NCBI GenBank assembly: GCA_002364555.1
Contig: DEYM01000121.1
Coordinates: forward strand, 14,489-27,521
Direction: 5' to 3'
Length of the DNA stretch: 13,033 nucleotides
Source: Phycisphaerales bacterium UBA3158
GTDB taxonomy: Bacteria; Planctomycetota; Phycisphaerae; Phycisphaerales; SM1A02
The position numbers and the translations under genes are program-made. This document shows, piece by piece, positions 6,028-13,033 of this stretch. Position 1 is the first letter of the stretch. Each line of letters begins with the position of its first letter. The notes beneath the pieces are model-generated. The model made no database searches. It saw only the letters and a list, made by a program, of their open reading frames with translations, and was not told the DNA's origin.

Positions 6028-8583
6028 CTAACGGAGGAAATCGCCGTCATCCTCATCCGGTACCGGGCCATCCAGACCATCTGGGTCGTCGTCGTAGACG
6101 ACCTCGAGCTCATTTGAGGCCGCTTCTCCATCATTGGATTCGAGTGCCTGCATCTTGTCCCAGTCGTCGATCGAGATCAGGACTTCCCGGGCAACGGATC
6201 CCTTGTGTTCTCCGAGGATTCCGGCCATCGCCATCTGGTCGACCAGTCTGGAAGCCCGGCTGTAGCCGATTGAGAGTCTTCTCTGAACCAGCGATACCGA
6301 TCCGCGTCCTGATTCGATGATTATGCGCACAGCCTGATCGAAGAGTGGATCTCGTTCCTTGTCGGCCTCGCCACTTCCGGCCAGACCGTCGGCTGGTACC
6401 TGAATCAGACTGCGTTCGAATGTCGGGCCGGCGACTTCCTTGAGGAAGCGGACGACTTTTCGTGTCTCGGCATCATCAACCAGAGTGCCCTGTGTTCGAC
6501 ATGGCTCTGGTGCCTGGGGTGTCACCATCATCATGTCGCCATGACCAAGGAGCAGTTCGGCACCCTTCGTGTCCATGACGATTCGACTGTCCATGCCGCT
6601 GGAGACCTTGAATGACAGTCGACAGGGCATGTTGGACTTGATCAGACCCGTGACGACATTGGCCTGTGGTCGTTGGGTGGCCAGAATCAGATGGATACCG
6701 ACCGCTCTTGCCTTCTGTGCGATCCGGACGATGTGCTGCTCGACTTCCTTGGCTGACATCATCAGATCCGCCAGCTCGTCGATCACGAAGACGATGTACG
6801 GAAGCTTTCTGGGAATCTTGGCTTCCTCGAGTTCCGTGCCGGGATTGAAGATTTCCTTCTTCTCTTCCCATGGAATGTTGTTGTAGGACGGAAGATCACG
6901 AACGCCCGCTTCACGCAGCAGCTCGTAGCGTTCCTCCATCTTCCTGACAGCCCAGGCGAGCGAGGCGGCGGCCTTGCCCGTTTCCGTGATCACCGGACAG
7001 GCCAGGTGGGGGATGTCGCCGAATTGACTCAGCTCGACCATCTTGGGATCGACGAGAATCATCTTCAGCTCATCGGGTCGTTTCATGAACAACCAGGACA
7101 TGATGATCGTGTTGATGCAGACGCTCTTGCCTGATCCGGTCGTACCGGCGATCAGCATGTGGGGCATGCGGACCAGATCGGCCACCAGTGGTTCACCGCT
7201 GGAGTCCTTGCCCAGGAACATGGGCAATGTCATGCCTTCGGCCGCACCACTGGAGATCAGTTCGCGAAGACGCACCTTCTCGCGTTTTTCATTGGGTACC
7301 TCGATGCCCACGGCGGTTTTACCCGCAAGGGTCGGAACAATTCGTATGTTCTGGGCACGCAGGCTTCTGGCCAGATCGCGTGAGATCGCATTGAGCTTGG
7401 AGACCTTCGTACCGGGTCCCAGTTCGACCGAGAACAGGGTGACGGTCGGTCCTGAATCTATGCCGACCACGGATCCCTCGATGCCGTAGACATCGAGCGA
7501 CTTGACCAGGGATTCAGCCTGTCGTCTGACGGTGGCTTCGGCCTGGGAGGAGAAGTCGTCCTCTGGTTCACTCAGCAGTTCAACGGAGGGGAAGGTGTAG
7601 CCTTCGTAATCCTCTCGCTGGATGTCGTCATCCGTCGCCAATTCGGTATTGCGAGCACCCATACGAAGGGGAAGTTTCGCGATCTTGGCTCGAAGTTCCG
7701 CCATGCTCAGCTTGGGCGCAGCTTCGTCCTCCTCGTCTTCGTACTCGTACTCGTCTTCCTCTTCCTCTTCCTCTTCTTCCGCATCGGCATCTTCATCTAC
7801 GTATTCGTAGTCGCCGTCATCCTCGTCCTCTTCTTCCTCTTCTCCTTCATCGGCATCGTCGTAGACCGCTTCCTCTTCCCACTCCTCCTCTTCCTCCTCC
7901 ACGGGCTTCTGTGATCGTTTTCTCGTCGTGGTCGATGGTCCACCGACCAGTGCGGGCTTTCGACGATTCCAGAGACCACCAAGCATTCCCTGACCTTGGG
8001 ATGGTTTCTCCTTCGTCCGGAATGCATTGAACAGTCGTCGTGGAAGTTCAAGGATGAATTCATCGGCGGCCACGATGGCACCCACCAGAAGAACAGCCAG
8101 CAGGATCAGCATCGATCCGAAGGTAGAGAACAGTGGGACCAGTGCATTGACTGCAGCATGCGCGATCAACCCAGCCGGGGCACCGGGAATCACGCCCCAG
8201 TTGGGCAGCAGCAATGCATGCAGGCCGGAGAGCGAGATGACCATGACGAGAAGGCCACCCATCCGCAACGCGACATGCGGTGGTCGATGACCAGCAGCTC
8301 TGAGAATCAGCCAGCCACCACCACCAAGAATCAGCAGCCAGCTGCTGAGTCCAAGCAGTCGATAGCACCAGAACGACAGCCAGCTGCCGGCGGCACCACA
8401 GAGATTGCTGACCGGTTCGTTATGCACGGCGACCAGATGGGAGGGCCAGTCTCCAGCGTGAAAGCTCACGAGCGAGGTGGCCAGGAAAAGCCAGGCCCCC
8501 ACGGCAACGATCCAGAGTGACCATTGGAGCGGGACGTTGGCGGGTGCTTCAGCGACGTTGGCGGTAGATTTCTTTCGTGTCAT
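6028..8583 (-). CDS. ftsK: DNA translocase FtsK/SpoIIIE
   Basis: From ATG at 8583 the protein has 851 residues. The upstream ATG at 8688 is rejected because its 35 extra residues are unlike the family and would overlap the divergent gene. Residues 21-175 hold about four or five membrane segments, anchoring it at the division septum. Residues 228-288 form an extremely acidic Glu/Asp/Tyr linker. The alpha/beta motor follows, with Walker A GTTGSGKS at 480-487, Walker B IVFVIDE ending D602-E603, and ATQRP near 635. A winged-helix gamma domain is at about 745-802 (DPLFDQAVRII through GSVAREVL), the part that in E. coli reads KOPS and contacts XerD. This hexameric ATPase pumps chromosome ends through the closing septum and aids dimer resolution. 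A further acidic tail (about 820-851) follows gamma. No good ribosome site is visible before the start. Confidence 0.97.
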   Translation of the reverse strand: MTRKKSTANVAEAPANVPLQWSLWIVAVGAWLFLATSLVSFHAGDWPSHLVAVHNEPVSNLCGAAGSWLSFWCYRLLGLSSWLLILGGGGWLILRAAGHRPPHVALRMGGLLVMVISLSGLHALLLPNWGVIPGAPAGLIAHAAVNALVPLFSTFGSMLILLAVLLVGAIVAADEFILELPRRLFNAFRTKEKPSQGQGMLGGLWNRRKPALVGGPSTTTRKRSQKPVEEEEEEWEEEAVYDDADEGEEEEEDEDDGDYEYVDEDADAEEEEEEEEDEYEYEDEEDEAAPKLSMAELRAKIAKLPLRMGARNTELATDDDIQREDYEGYTFPSVELLSEPEDDFSSQAEATVRRQAESLVKSLDVYGIEGSVVGIDSGPTVTLFSVELGPGTKVSKLNAISRDLARSLRAQNIRIVPTLAGKTAVGIEVPNEKREKVRLRELISSGAAEGMTLPMFLGKDSSGEPLVADLVRMPHMLIAGTTGSGKSVCINTIIMSWLFMKRPDELKMILVDPKMVELSQFGDIPHLACPVITETGKAAASLAWAVRKMEERYELLREAGVRDLPSYNNIPWEEKKEIFNPGTELEEAKIPRKLPYIVFVIDELADLMMSAKEVEQHIVRIAQKARAVGIHLILATQRPQANVVTGLIKSNMPCRLSFKVSSGMDSRIVMDTKGAELLLGHGDMMMVTPQAPEPCRTQGTLVDDAETRKVVRFLKEVAGPTFERSLIQVPADGLAGSGEADKERDPLFDQAVRIIIESGRGSVSLVQRRLSIGYSRASRLVDQMAMAGILGEHKGSVAREVLISIDDWDKMQALESNDGEAASNELEVVYDDDPDGLDGPVPDEDDGDFLR
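7736..7902 (-). repeat. Low-complexity (TCC/TCT)n tract encoding the acidic linker of FtsK
   Basis: The + strand is polypyrimidine-rich, with tandem TCTTCC hexamers around 7755-7780 and further CTC/TTC runs up to about 7900. Read on the minus strand it is GAG/GAA/GAT-rich and encodes the Glu/Asp linker. Such a tract is prone to length change by slippage, which in multiples of three would only alter linker length. Confidence 0.7.
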
Positions 8584-8662
8584 ACGACAGCATCTATCGG
8601 CAGAAACTCGCTTTTCGACGTAGTAATCGAGGATTTGAGAACAACAAATAGGCAAGGACGCC
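8584..8662. promoter_or_regulatory. Divergent promoter region between ftsK and the 262-residue gene
   Basis: These 79 bases separate two genes read apart, so they should hold both start signals unless promoters lie in the coding sequence. The segment is visibly more AT-rich than its surroundings (for example GAGAACAACAAATAGG). I could not pick a confident -35/-10 pair on either strand. Confidence 0.35.
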
Positions 8663-9451
8663 GTGTTGGTGGCACAATCCAGATCCATGCCAGAGGCGTT
8701 TCAACCCGAGGTCGTGTCCTGGACTGCTCTATTGGGCCGTTGGATGGACTTTGCGCGAGCTTCAAGGGCGTTGCCCAGAACTCCCGAGGGCGATCAATGG
8801 CGAGATTCGGTCACCCCGATGATCACGCTCCAGGCCATCACATTCTCACTCTCCGAGATGGAGTCGGTCAGACCAGCGGAGCGACTGCTTGGTTGGGATC
8901 GAGCGGATCTTCTCTACGAGGAATCCATGGAAGCGCTTGATGAGGCCTGGGGTCCGGAGATGCCGGCGGACATCGTCGACACGATCGAGCAGGCGGAAAA
9001 AGCCCTTGAAGGTGTTCTCGACCGTTTCCATCTGGTGCTCATCCATGACGGTCCGGATCCGATCATGATGCCCTCGATCGAATTCATCGATCCCGTCGGT
9101 GTGTACACGGTGATGGCGGAAGGTACACCCGTCATGCCGGGGAGTCCGATGGCCTGGTGGTCTCAGGTCGAACTTGACCGTGTCCGCTCCATCACGTTGC
9201 CCGGTGGTCTTCATCTGCTGCGATACCCCGTTCAGGTATGGCGATGTCGAAACGATCAGGATCTCTTCTTCGAGGATGTCGTGACGGATCTTGATACCCA
9301 GCTCGAACCCGATCTGCCCCTGATGGTGCCACGAGTGCTCGATGGTCTGATGTTGACCGATCCTCTGCCCGGTGCCGGCGATGTCTCGGCATTCCACGAA
9401 CGCTTCATGGAATCCAACGAGCTGCCATTGAGATGGGACGTCACCGCGTGA
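8663..9451 (+). CDS. Hypothetical protein, 262 residues
   Basis: A GTG start at 8663 has AAGGA 4 bases upstream; ATG at 8687 is an alternative that loses eight residues. I do not recognise the family. There is no signal peptide and no membrane segment, so it is probably cytoplasmic. Residues 20-125 are mainly helical (LLGRWMDFARASRAL, then a DTIEQAEKALEGVLDRF helix). The rest looks like mixed beta strands (FHLVLIHDG, IEFIDPVGVYTVM, GGLHLLRYPVQVWRC). The composition is acidic, with many Asp/Glu and Met-Pro pairs. No catalytic motif is evident. It is read divergently from ftsK, and its 3' end overlaps the convergent WalJ-like gene by 11 bases (9441-9451). Codon use and the long open frame, with no comparable frame on the other strand, support a real gene. 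Confidence 0.82.
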   Translation: MLVAQSRSMPEAFQPEVVSWTALLGRWMDFARASRALPRTPEGDQWRDSVTPMITLQAITFSLSEMESVRPAERLLGWDRADLLYEESMEALDEAWGPEMPADIVDTIEQAEKALEGVLDRFHLVLIHDGPDPIMMPSIEFIDPVGVYTVMAEGTPVMPGSPMAWWSQVELDRVRSITLPGGLHLLRYPVQVWRCRNDQDLFFEDVVTDLDTQLEPDLPLMVPRVLDGLMLTDPLPGAGDVSAFHERFMESNELPLRWDVTA

Positions 9452-10247
9452 ACAGGCTGTTCCGGATGGTCTGCACATGCAGCATCGGAGTCGGCTCATG
9501 CTGATTGGTTATGGTGATCCGCTTGGCCATGTCACCACCATGCATGTTCCAGAGCGATCGGACACGATCGGGGCAATTGCATTGACGAGAGAGATGCAGC
9601 AGCACGATGTGCTGCAGATTCGAATCGGCATGGATCCGGCGGACGGCATCCAATGACTCCCGATTCGAGAGATGCCCTCGTCCTCCCATGATCCGTTCCT
9701 TGAGAAAGGCCGGTCTGCCCGAAGCTTCCTGCATATCGCGGTCGTAGTTGGATTCGAACGCCAACGCGTCGAGATCGACGAAGGCCTCGAGCAGATGCCC
9801 GGGAACGTGGCCCAGATCGGTCGCCCATCCGAGTCGACATCCATCATGTTCGAATATGAAGGCCGAGCAGCCGGTGTCGTCATGGGCCACATCGATGCGG
9901 CGAACACTCACACCGACGCTGGATGTCTCCGTTTCTCCAGCCACTTCCAGGCAGCTGACGGGAACACCGAATCGACAGGCCGTTTCCATGTGCGAAGGTC
10001 CGACATGCACCTTGAGTCCCATTCTCTGCACATGACCGGGCCAGCTTGTTCCAAAGTGGTCCCGATCCATGTGTGTGACGAAGAGTCCTCGCACATCGTG
10101 AATCGAAAGCCCCACCGATTCCATGCGCAGTCGAGTCTGCTTGATCGAAAGTCCCGCGTCGATGAGGAAGAGCTCCTCGTCGATCTTGAGCACGGTGCAG
10201 TTCCCGCCGGAGCCGCTTCCAAGTACACAGAAGGAAATGGATGTCAT
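9441..10247 (-). CDS. Metallo-beta-lactamase-fold hydrolase, WalJ/YycJ-like
   Basis: The chosen ATG at 10247 lies one base after the lpxA stop (TGACATG) and gives 268 residues beginning MTSISFCVLGSGSGGN, the normal start of this family. The 30-residue upstream extension is rejected. Metal-site elements are THMDRDH at 58-64, H122, D144 in WATDLGH, ESNYDRDM at 165-172, GHLSN at 191-195 and LLHLS near 216-220. The last three are typical of the WalJ/YycJ group (in Bacillus linked to cell-wall control and suggested to be a nuclease or phosphodiesterase). The usual HxHxDH has Asp as its second residue here (H59-x-D61-x-D63-H64), as also seen in ComEC-type members. Translational coupling to lpxA is likely. 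The true substrate is unknown. Confidence 0.88.
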   Translation of the reverse strand: MTSISFCVLGSGSGGNCTVLKIDEELFLIDAGLSIKQTRLRMESVGLSIHDVRGLFVTHMDRDHFGTSWPGHVQRMGLKVHVGPSHMETACRFGVPVSCLEVAGETETSSVGVSVRRIDVAHDDTGCSAFIFEHDGCRLGWATDLGHVPGHLLEAFVDLDALAFESNYDRDMQEASGRPAFLKERIMGGRGHLSNRESLDAVRRIHADSNLQHIVLLHLSRQCNCPDRVRSLWNMHGGDMAKRITITNQHEPTPMLHVQTIRNSLFTR

Positions 10248-10248
10248 G

Positions 10249-11061
10249 TCAGCCGGCGCCGCCTCGATTTCGCCGCTGGAAACCGTGGCAGATGGGATTG
10301 GTGCTGGCTTCGAGGAAATCGAGATACTCACGGACAATCGGATCGTCCCTCTGCTCCTCCAGAATCGCCTTCGCCTTCGTCATGGAGATGTTCATCCTGT
10401 AGAAGACCTTGTAGACCCATTTACGACGTGCGATGTCCTCCTGCGACATGCCGCTTCGCCGCATGCCGATGACGTTCAATGAACCACAGGTCCCGGTACA
10501 GGTCATGGTGAACCAGGGTGGAATGCTCTGCGAGGTGGCATAGCCACCACTGACGAAGGCCCCTCTGCCGACGGACGCGAACTGCCCCACGGCCGCGTTG
10601 CCGCCGATGATCGCACGATCCTCGACGATCACATGCCCTCCGAGTGCGGCCCCGGTGGCGAAGGTGCAGTTGTTGTGGACCTGAACATCATGTCCGACAT
10701 GGGTGTTGGACATGAAGTAGTTGTTCGAGCCGATACGGGTCGGTTCTTCGGTCTTTCCCCGATGAGCGGTGAAGCCTTCCCGGAAGGTGTTCTCATCGCC
10801 GACGAGTATGCCCGGTCGCGACTGCTCGGGATCGAACCCGAGGTCCTGTGGGGGACCGCCGATCCTGGCACCCGGATAGAGCATGTTGCCATGCCCTATC
10901 TCGCAGTAACCGTGAACCCAGTTCTGGCCCATGAGCCGCGTACCGGCCTTGATTCGAACCGGTCCCGTGATGATGCAGTGAGGGCCGATGACGACATCGT
11001 CGTCCATCTGGACATCACCGTCGATGACAGCGGTTGGATGGATGGTGGCAAGTTCTGTCAT
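10249..11061 (-). CDS. lpxA: Acyl-ACP--UDP-N-acetylglucosamine O-acyltransferase LpxA
   Basis: LpxA performs the first step of lipid A synthesis, moving a hydroxyacyl chain from ACP to the 3-OH of UDP-GlcNAc in the cytoplasm. From ATG at 11061 it has 270 residues; an ATG at 11070 would add MRG but lacks a spaced ribosome site, while AGGA lies 8 bases before 11061. Residues 1-185 show hexapeptide repeats of the left-handed beta-helix (IHPTAVI, VVIGPHCII, AIIGGNAAVG). PPQDLGF at 70-76 and FREGFTAHRG match the family, and H124 in THVGHDV is the equivalent of catalytic His125 of E. coli. The C-terminal helices (NVIGMRRSGMS through YLDFLEAST) are the usual LpxA tail, which separates it from LpxD. 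It is followed by the WalJ-like gene one base later and is divergent from lipB. Confidence 0.97.
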   Translation of the reverse strand: MTELATIHPTAVIDGDVQMDDDVVIGPHCIITGPVRIKAGTRLMGQNWVHGYCEIGHGNMLYPGARIGGPPQDLGFDPEQSRPGILVGDENTFREGFTAHRGKTEEPTRIGSNNYFMSNTHVGHDVQVHNNCTFATGAALGGHVIVEDRAIIGGNAAVGQFASVGRGAFVSGGYATSQSIPPWFTMTCTGTCGSLNVIGMRRSGMSQEDIARRKWVYKVFYRMNISMTKAKAILEEQRDDPIVREYLDFLEASTNPICHGFQRRNRGGAG

Positions 11062-11121
11062 GCCTCTCATCCTATCATGGTCAACCGGTTCCAGACCGGA
11101 CCTTCATCGCGAGTTTATCTG

Positions 11122-11817
11122 ATGCATTCCCCTCACCCAGCCTCCATTCTTGAGATCGTAGACCTCGGGCGTCTGTCCTATGTAGAGGCGTTGGCCCAAC
11201 AGCGGCGTCGACAGCAGGAAGTGATCGCATTGCGAGAGTCGGCTTCGCCCCGGATGGATCTACTCCTTGTGGAACATGATCCGCCGGTGATCACGATCTC
11301 GAATCGTCCCGGGGCTCGATCGCATCTGCTGGCCAGTGATGAACAGTTGGCGGCTCGTGGTGTCGAGGTTCAGCCGACCGATCGGGGTGGAGATATCACA
11401 TGGCATGGGCCTGGACAGCTCGTGGCCTATCCAATTCTCGATCTGAATCGGCTTGAACTCCGACTGCATGCGTATCTGCGATGGCTCGAGGAGATCGTCA
11501 TCCGGACATTGGCGAGATACGGGCTTCATGGATTCCGGGATGAATGCGCCACGGGCGTCTGGGTCGGGGATGATCCGACCCGTGCTCGAAAGATATGCGC
11601 CATGGGTGTCCGGGTCAGTCGCTGGGTGACCATGCATGGTCTGGCCATCAACGTGTGTCCGGATCTGTCCCACTTCGATCTGATCGTTCCATGCGGTCTG
11701 GCTGGCCGTGGTGTCACGAGCATGCAGGCGGAGCTGGGCGACTCGGCACCAGACATGATGGAGGTCTCGAACACCCTTCAGGAGGAGTTCAGGATCGGTC
11801 TTCGGGAATCAGGTTGA
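11122..11817 (+). CDS. lipB: Octanoyl-[acyl-carrier-protein]:protein octanoyltransferase LipB
   Basis: LipB moves octanoyl from ACP onto the lipoyl domains of 2-oxoacid dehydrogenases or GcvH, after which LipA adds sulfur. ATG at 11122 gives 231 residues, normal for the family. The frame stays open far upstream (to 10633), but that part is the complement of lpxA and is not coding. Motifs are DRGGDITWHGPGQL at 87-100, GVWV at 145-148, the catalytic Lys157 in RKICAMGVRVSRWVT and Cys191 in IVPCGL. All core residues are present. An ATG at 11077 is possible but has no ribosome site and would leave only 15 bases to the lpxA start. No convincing ribosome site precedes 11122 either. It ends 6 bases from the convergent Skp-like gene. 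Confidence 0.96.
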   Translation: MHSPHPASILEIVDLGRLSYVEALAQQRRRQQEVIALRESASPRMDLLLVEHDPPVITISNRPGARSHLLASDEQLAARGVEVQPTDRGGDITWHGPGQLVAYPILDLNRLELRLHAYLRWLEEIVIRTLARYGLHGFRDECATGVWVGDDPTRARKICAMGVRVSRWVTMHGLAINVCPDLSHFDLIVPCGLAGRGVTSMQAELGDSAPDMMEVSNTLQEEFRIGLRESG

Positions 11818-11823
11818 TCCAGT

Positions 11824-12552
11824 TCACTCGAGCGTGAGGTTGAGCTCTTCGGCGATGTCCTCCGTGATGTCGTCACGATCGGGATATCGCAGGAAGGTTC
11901 TCAGGCGGATCTGAAGCATCGCGGAGTTCGAGTCGCCTGTGCTGAATTCATCATCGGTCGGAATGAATCGGAAGACGGTGTCGATCTTCTGCCGATCGGC
12001 CACGACGTTCACGGCAGCGACCAGTTCGCGATAGCACTTCTCCAGCTGCTCGGAAGTCTTGGCATCCTCCTCGGCGATGGCCTCCTGCTGGAAGGACTGG
12101 AGCTGCTGGGCGATGGCCTGTCCCATCTGGAGCTGGGCCTGATGCTCCTCCTCGCCGGGGGTGAGATCCTCCATGTTGGACTTGATGGTGTCCAGCTGGT
12201 CGATGAGGACCTGGGCATCTTCTGTGAGTCGTTCACGTAGAGCGGCTCGTTCCTCGACTCGTTCCTCCTGGCTCATGAGCAACGGAAGCAATGCGCCGAT
12301 GTGGACATAGGCGACCGACTGGGTCGACTGTTGCGGCTCGACGCCCCATGAGAGTCGCCCGTCGACCATCTTCAGGTCGCTCATGCTTCCATCCTCGGCC
12401 TGCAGCGTCAGCTGCGAGGCGGGACCGAGTTCGGGCGCCTTCTCCATGTTCCATGCCATGGCGTTGTTGGAGGAATGCACGAACATGGCGATGCACGATC
12501 CGACGAGCAGCATCATGGTGGACCAGGTGATCAATCTTTCGAATCGACTCAT
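11824..12552 (-). CDS. Membrane-anchored Skp/OmpH-like protein
   Basis: This encodes 242 residues from ATG at 12552, with GGAG 6 bases upstream. Residues 8-26 are hydrophobic (TWSTMMLLVGSCIAMFV) and form a signal anchor, so most of the protein would be periplasmic. A short strand AYVHIGALLP at 81-90 is followed by a long charged and Gln-rich coiled coil at about 94-180, and then a VNVVADRQKIDTVFRF segment. This order (strand, two-helix tentacle, closing strands) is that of Skp/OmpH chaperones, which hold unfolded outer-membrane proteins. It is longer than E. coli Skp (about 160 residues) because of an extra 55-residue region after the anchor and an acidic tail. The match is by architecture rather than strong identity, so a lineage-specific coiled-coil protein remains possible. 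It follows lepA by 28 bases on the same strand. Confidence 0.68.
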   Translation of the reverse strand: MSRFERLITWSTMMLLVGSCIAMFVHSSNNAMAWNMEKAPELGPASQLTLQAEDGSMSDLKMVDGRLSWGVEPQQSTQSVAYVHIGALLPLLMSQEERVEERAALRERLTEDAQVLIDQLDTIKSNMEDLTPGEEEHQAQLQMGQAIAQQLQSFQQEAIAEEDAKTSEQLEKCYRELVAAVNVVADRQKIDTVFRFIPTDDEFSTGDSNSAMLQIRLRTFLRYPDRDDITEDIAEELNLTLE

Positions 12553-12580
12553 GGTTGACTCCGAGTGTGGACAGGGGACT

Positions 12581-13033
12581 TCATTCGTTCTGATCGAGAA
12601 TCGACAGGAACGCTTCCTGGGGAATCGTCACCGAGCCGATGGTCTTCATCCGCTTCTTGCCGGCTTTCTGCTTCTCGAGCAGTTTTCTCTTTCGGCTGAT
12701 ATCGCCGCCGTAGCATTTGGCGGTCACGTTCTTGCGATGGGCCTTGATGGTTTCACGGGCGATGATCTTGCCACCGATGGCGGCCTGCAGCGGTATCTCG
12801 AACTGATGGCGGTCGATCTGCTTTCGCAGCTTCTGCAGGATCACCCGACTGCGTTTCTCGCTGTTCTCGCGATGGCATATCAGGCTCAATGCCTCGACCG
12901 GACTGGCATTGACCAGTATCTGGACCTTGACCAGCGTGTCTGCACGGAACTCGACGATCTCGTAGTCCATGGTTCCGTAGCCGCGGGTGATGGATTTCAG
13001 CTTGTCGTAGAAGTCGTAGATGATCTCGGCGAG
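12581..13033 (-). CDS. lepA: Elongation factor 4 (LepA), C-terminal part
   Basis: The 150 visible residues run off the window end, so the start and the GTPase domain are outside. LepA is a ribosome-associated GTPase; the part here covers the end of the EF-G domain V-like fold (YDFYDKLKSITRGYGTMDYE) and the CTD found only in LepA (EIPLQAAIGGKIIARETIKA, then KNVTAKCYGGDISRKRKLL and KQKAGKKRMKTIGSVTIPQ). These are hallmark stretches, so identification is secure. TGA at 12583-12581 ends the gene. The Skp/OmpH-like gene begins 28 bases later and may be co-transcribed. Confidence 0.97.
   Translation of the reverse strand, partial: LAEIIYDFYDKLKSITRGYGTMDYEIVEFRADTLVKVQILVNASPVEALSLICHRENSEKRSRVILQKLRKQIDRHQFEIPLQAAIGGKIIARETIKAHRKNVTAKCYGGDISRKRKLLEKQKAGKKRMKTIGSVTIPQEAFLSILDQNE

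Noticed and set aside
7622..7810. Poly-Ser frame on the + strand
   Set aside because: It is the complement of the Glu/Asp-coding repeat tract of ftsK.
8584..8688. 35-residue N-terminal extension of FtsK from ATG 8688
   Set aside because: The sequence is Cys-rich, unlike FtsK starts, and overlaps the divergent gene's start.
9672..10472. 266-codon open frame on the + strand
   Set aside because: It is antisense to the WalJ-like gene and the end of lpxA, both with clear motifs.
10940..10965. GATTCGAACCGG, resembling a tRNA T-arm
   Set aside because: It is lpxA coding sequence, and no acceptor or anticodon stems flank it.
10633..11121. 163-codon N-terminal extension of LipB
   Set aside because: It is the complement of lpxA, and LipB proteins normally begin near the ILEIVDLG segment.
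1..13033. CRISPR arrays, insertion sequences, phage or defence genes
   Set aside because: No regularly spaced direct repeats, transposase motifs, integrases or defence-type domains were seen; the gene content is core metabolism and envelope.

Overview
The window holds twelve protein-coding genes or gene ends, plus one probable very small gene. There are no rRNAs, tRNAs, insertion sequences or CRISPR arrays. Lipid A synthesis (LpxA), a LolA-type lipoprotein carrier and a Skp/OmpH-like protein point to a diderm bacterium with an LPS outer membrane. A LolA-like protein followed by a TPR/gluzincin protein, lineage-specific hypothetical genes, TTG/GTG starts and moderately high GC suggest Planctomycetota, possibly Phycisphaerae. 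That placement is an inference from gene style; no phylogenetic marker was aligned.

Layout. Bases 1-3122 (+): the 3' end of a LolA-like gene, overlapping the TTG start of an 874-residue secreted TPR protein with an HExxH protease domain. Bases 3126-5593 (-): an MCC-type acyl-CoA carboxylase beta subunit followed by an SDR oxidoreductase, probably one operon. Bases 5594-6027: a 434-base region rich in inverted repeats, with a small minus-strand reading frame that ends in a Cys-rich peptide; this is the least ordinary part of the window. Bases 6028-8583 (-): FtsK/SpoIIIE translocase with a very acidic linker. Bases 8663-9451 (+): a hypothetical protein read divergently from ftsK. Bases 9441-11061 (-): lpxA and a WalJ/YycJ-like metallo-beta-lactamase-fold protein one base apart. 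Bases 11122-11817 (+): lipB, divergent from lpxA. Bases 11824-13033 (-): the 3' end of lepA followed by a membrane-anchored Skp/OmpH-like protein.

Most of this is housekeeping: envelope biogenesis (LolA-like, LpxA, Skp-like), chromosome segregation (FtsK), translation (LepA), lipoylation (LipB) and acyl-CoA metabolism. Three convergent gene pairs are packed with gaps of 3 or 6 bases or an 11-base overlap. The best candidate for something undescribed is 5631-5956: a 13-residue peptide MINECDCMWGSHC behind a near-perfect extended Shine-Dalgarno, in phase with an upstream 45-codon extension whose start codon lies in a 9-bp inverted repeat. It is followed by a chain of stem-loops able to pair in alternative ways just before the carboxylase gene.
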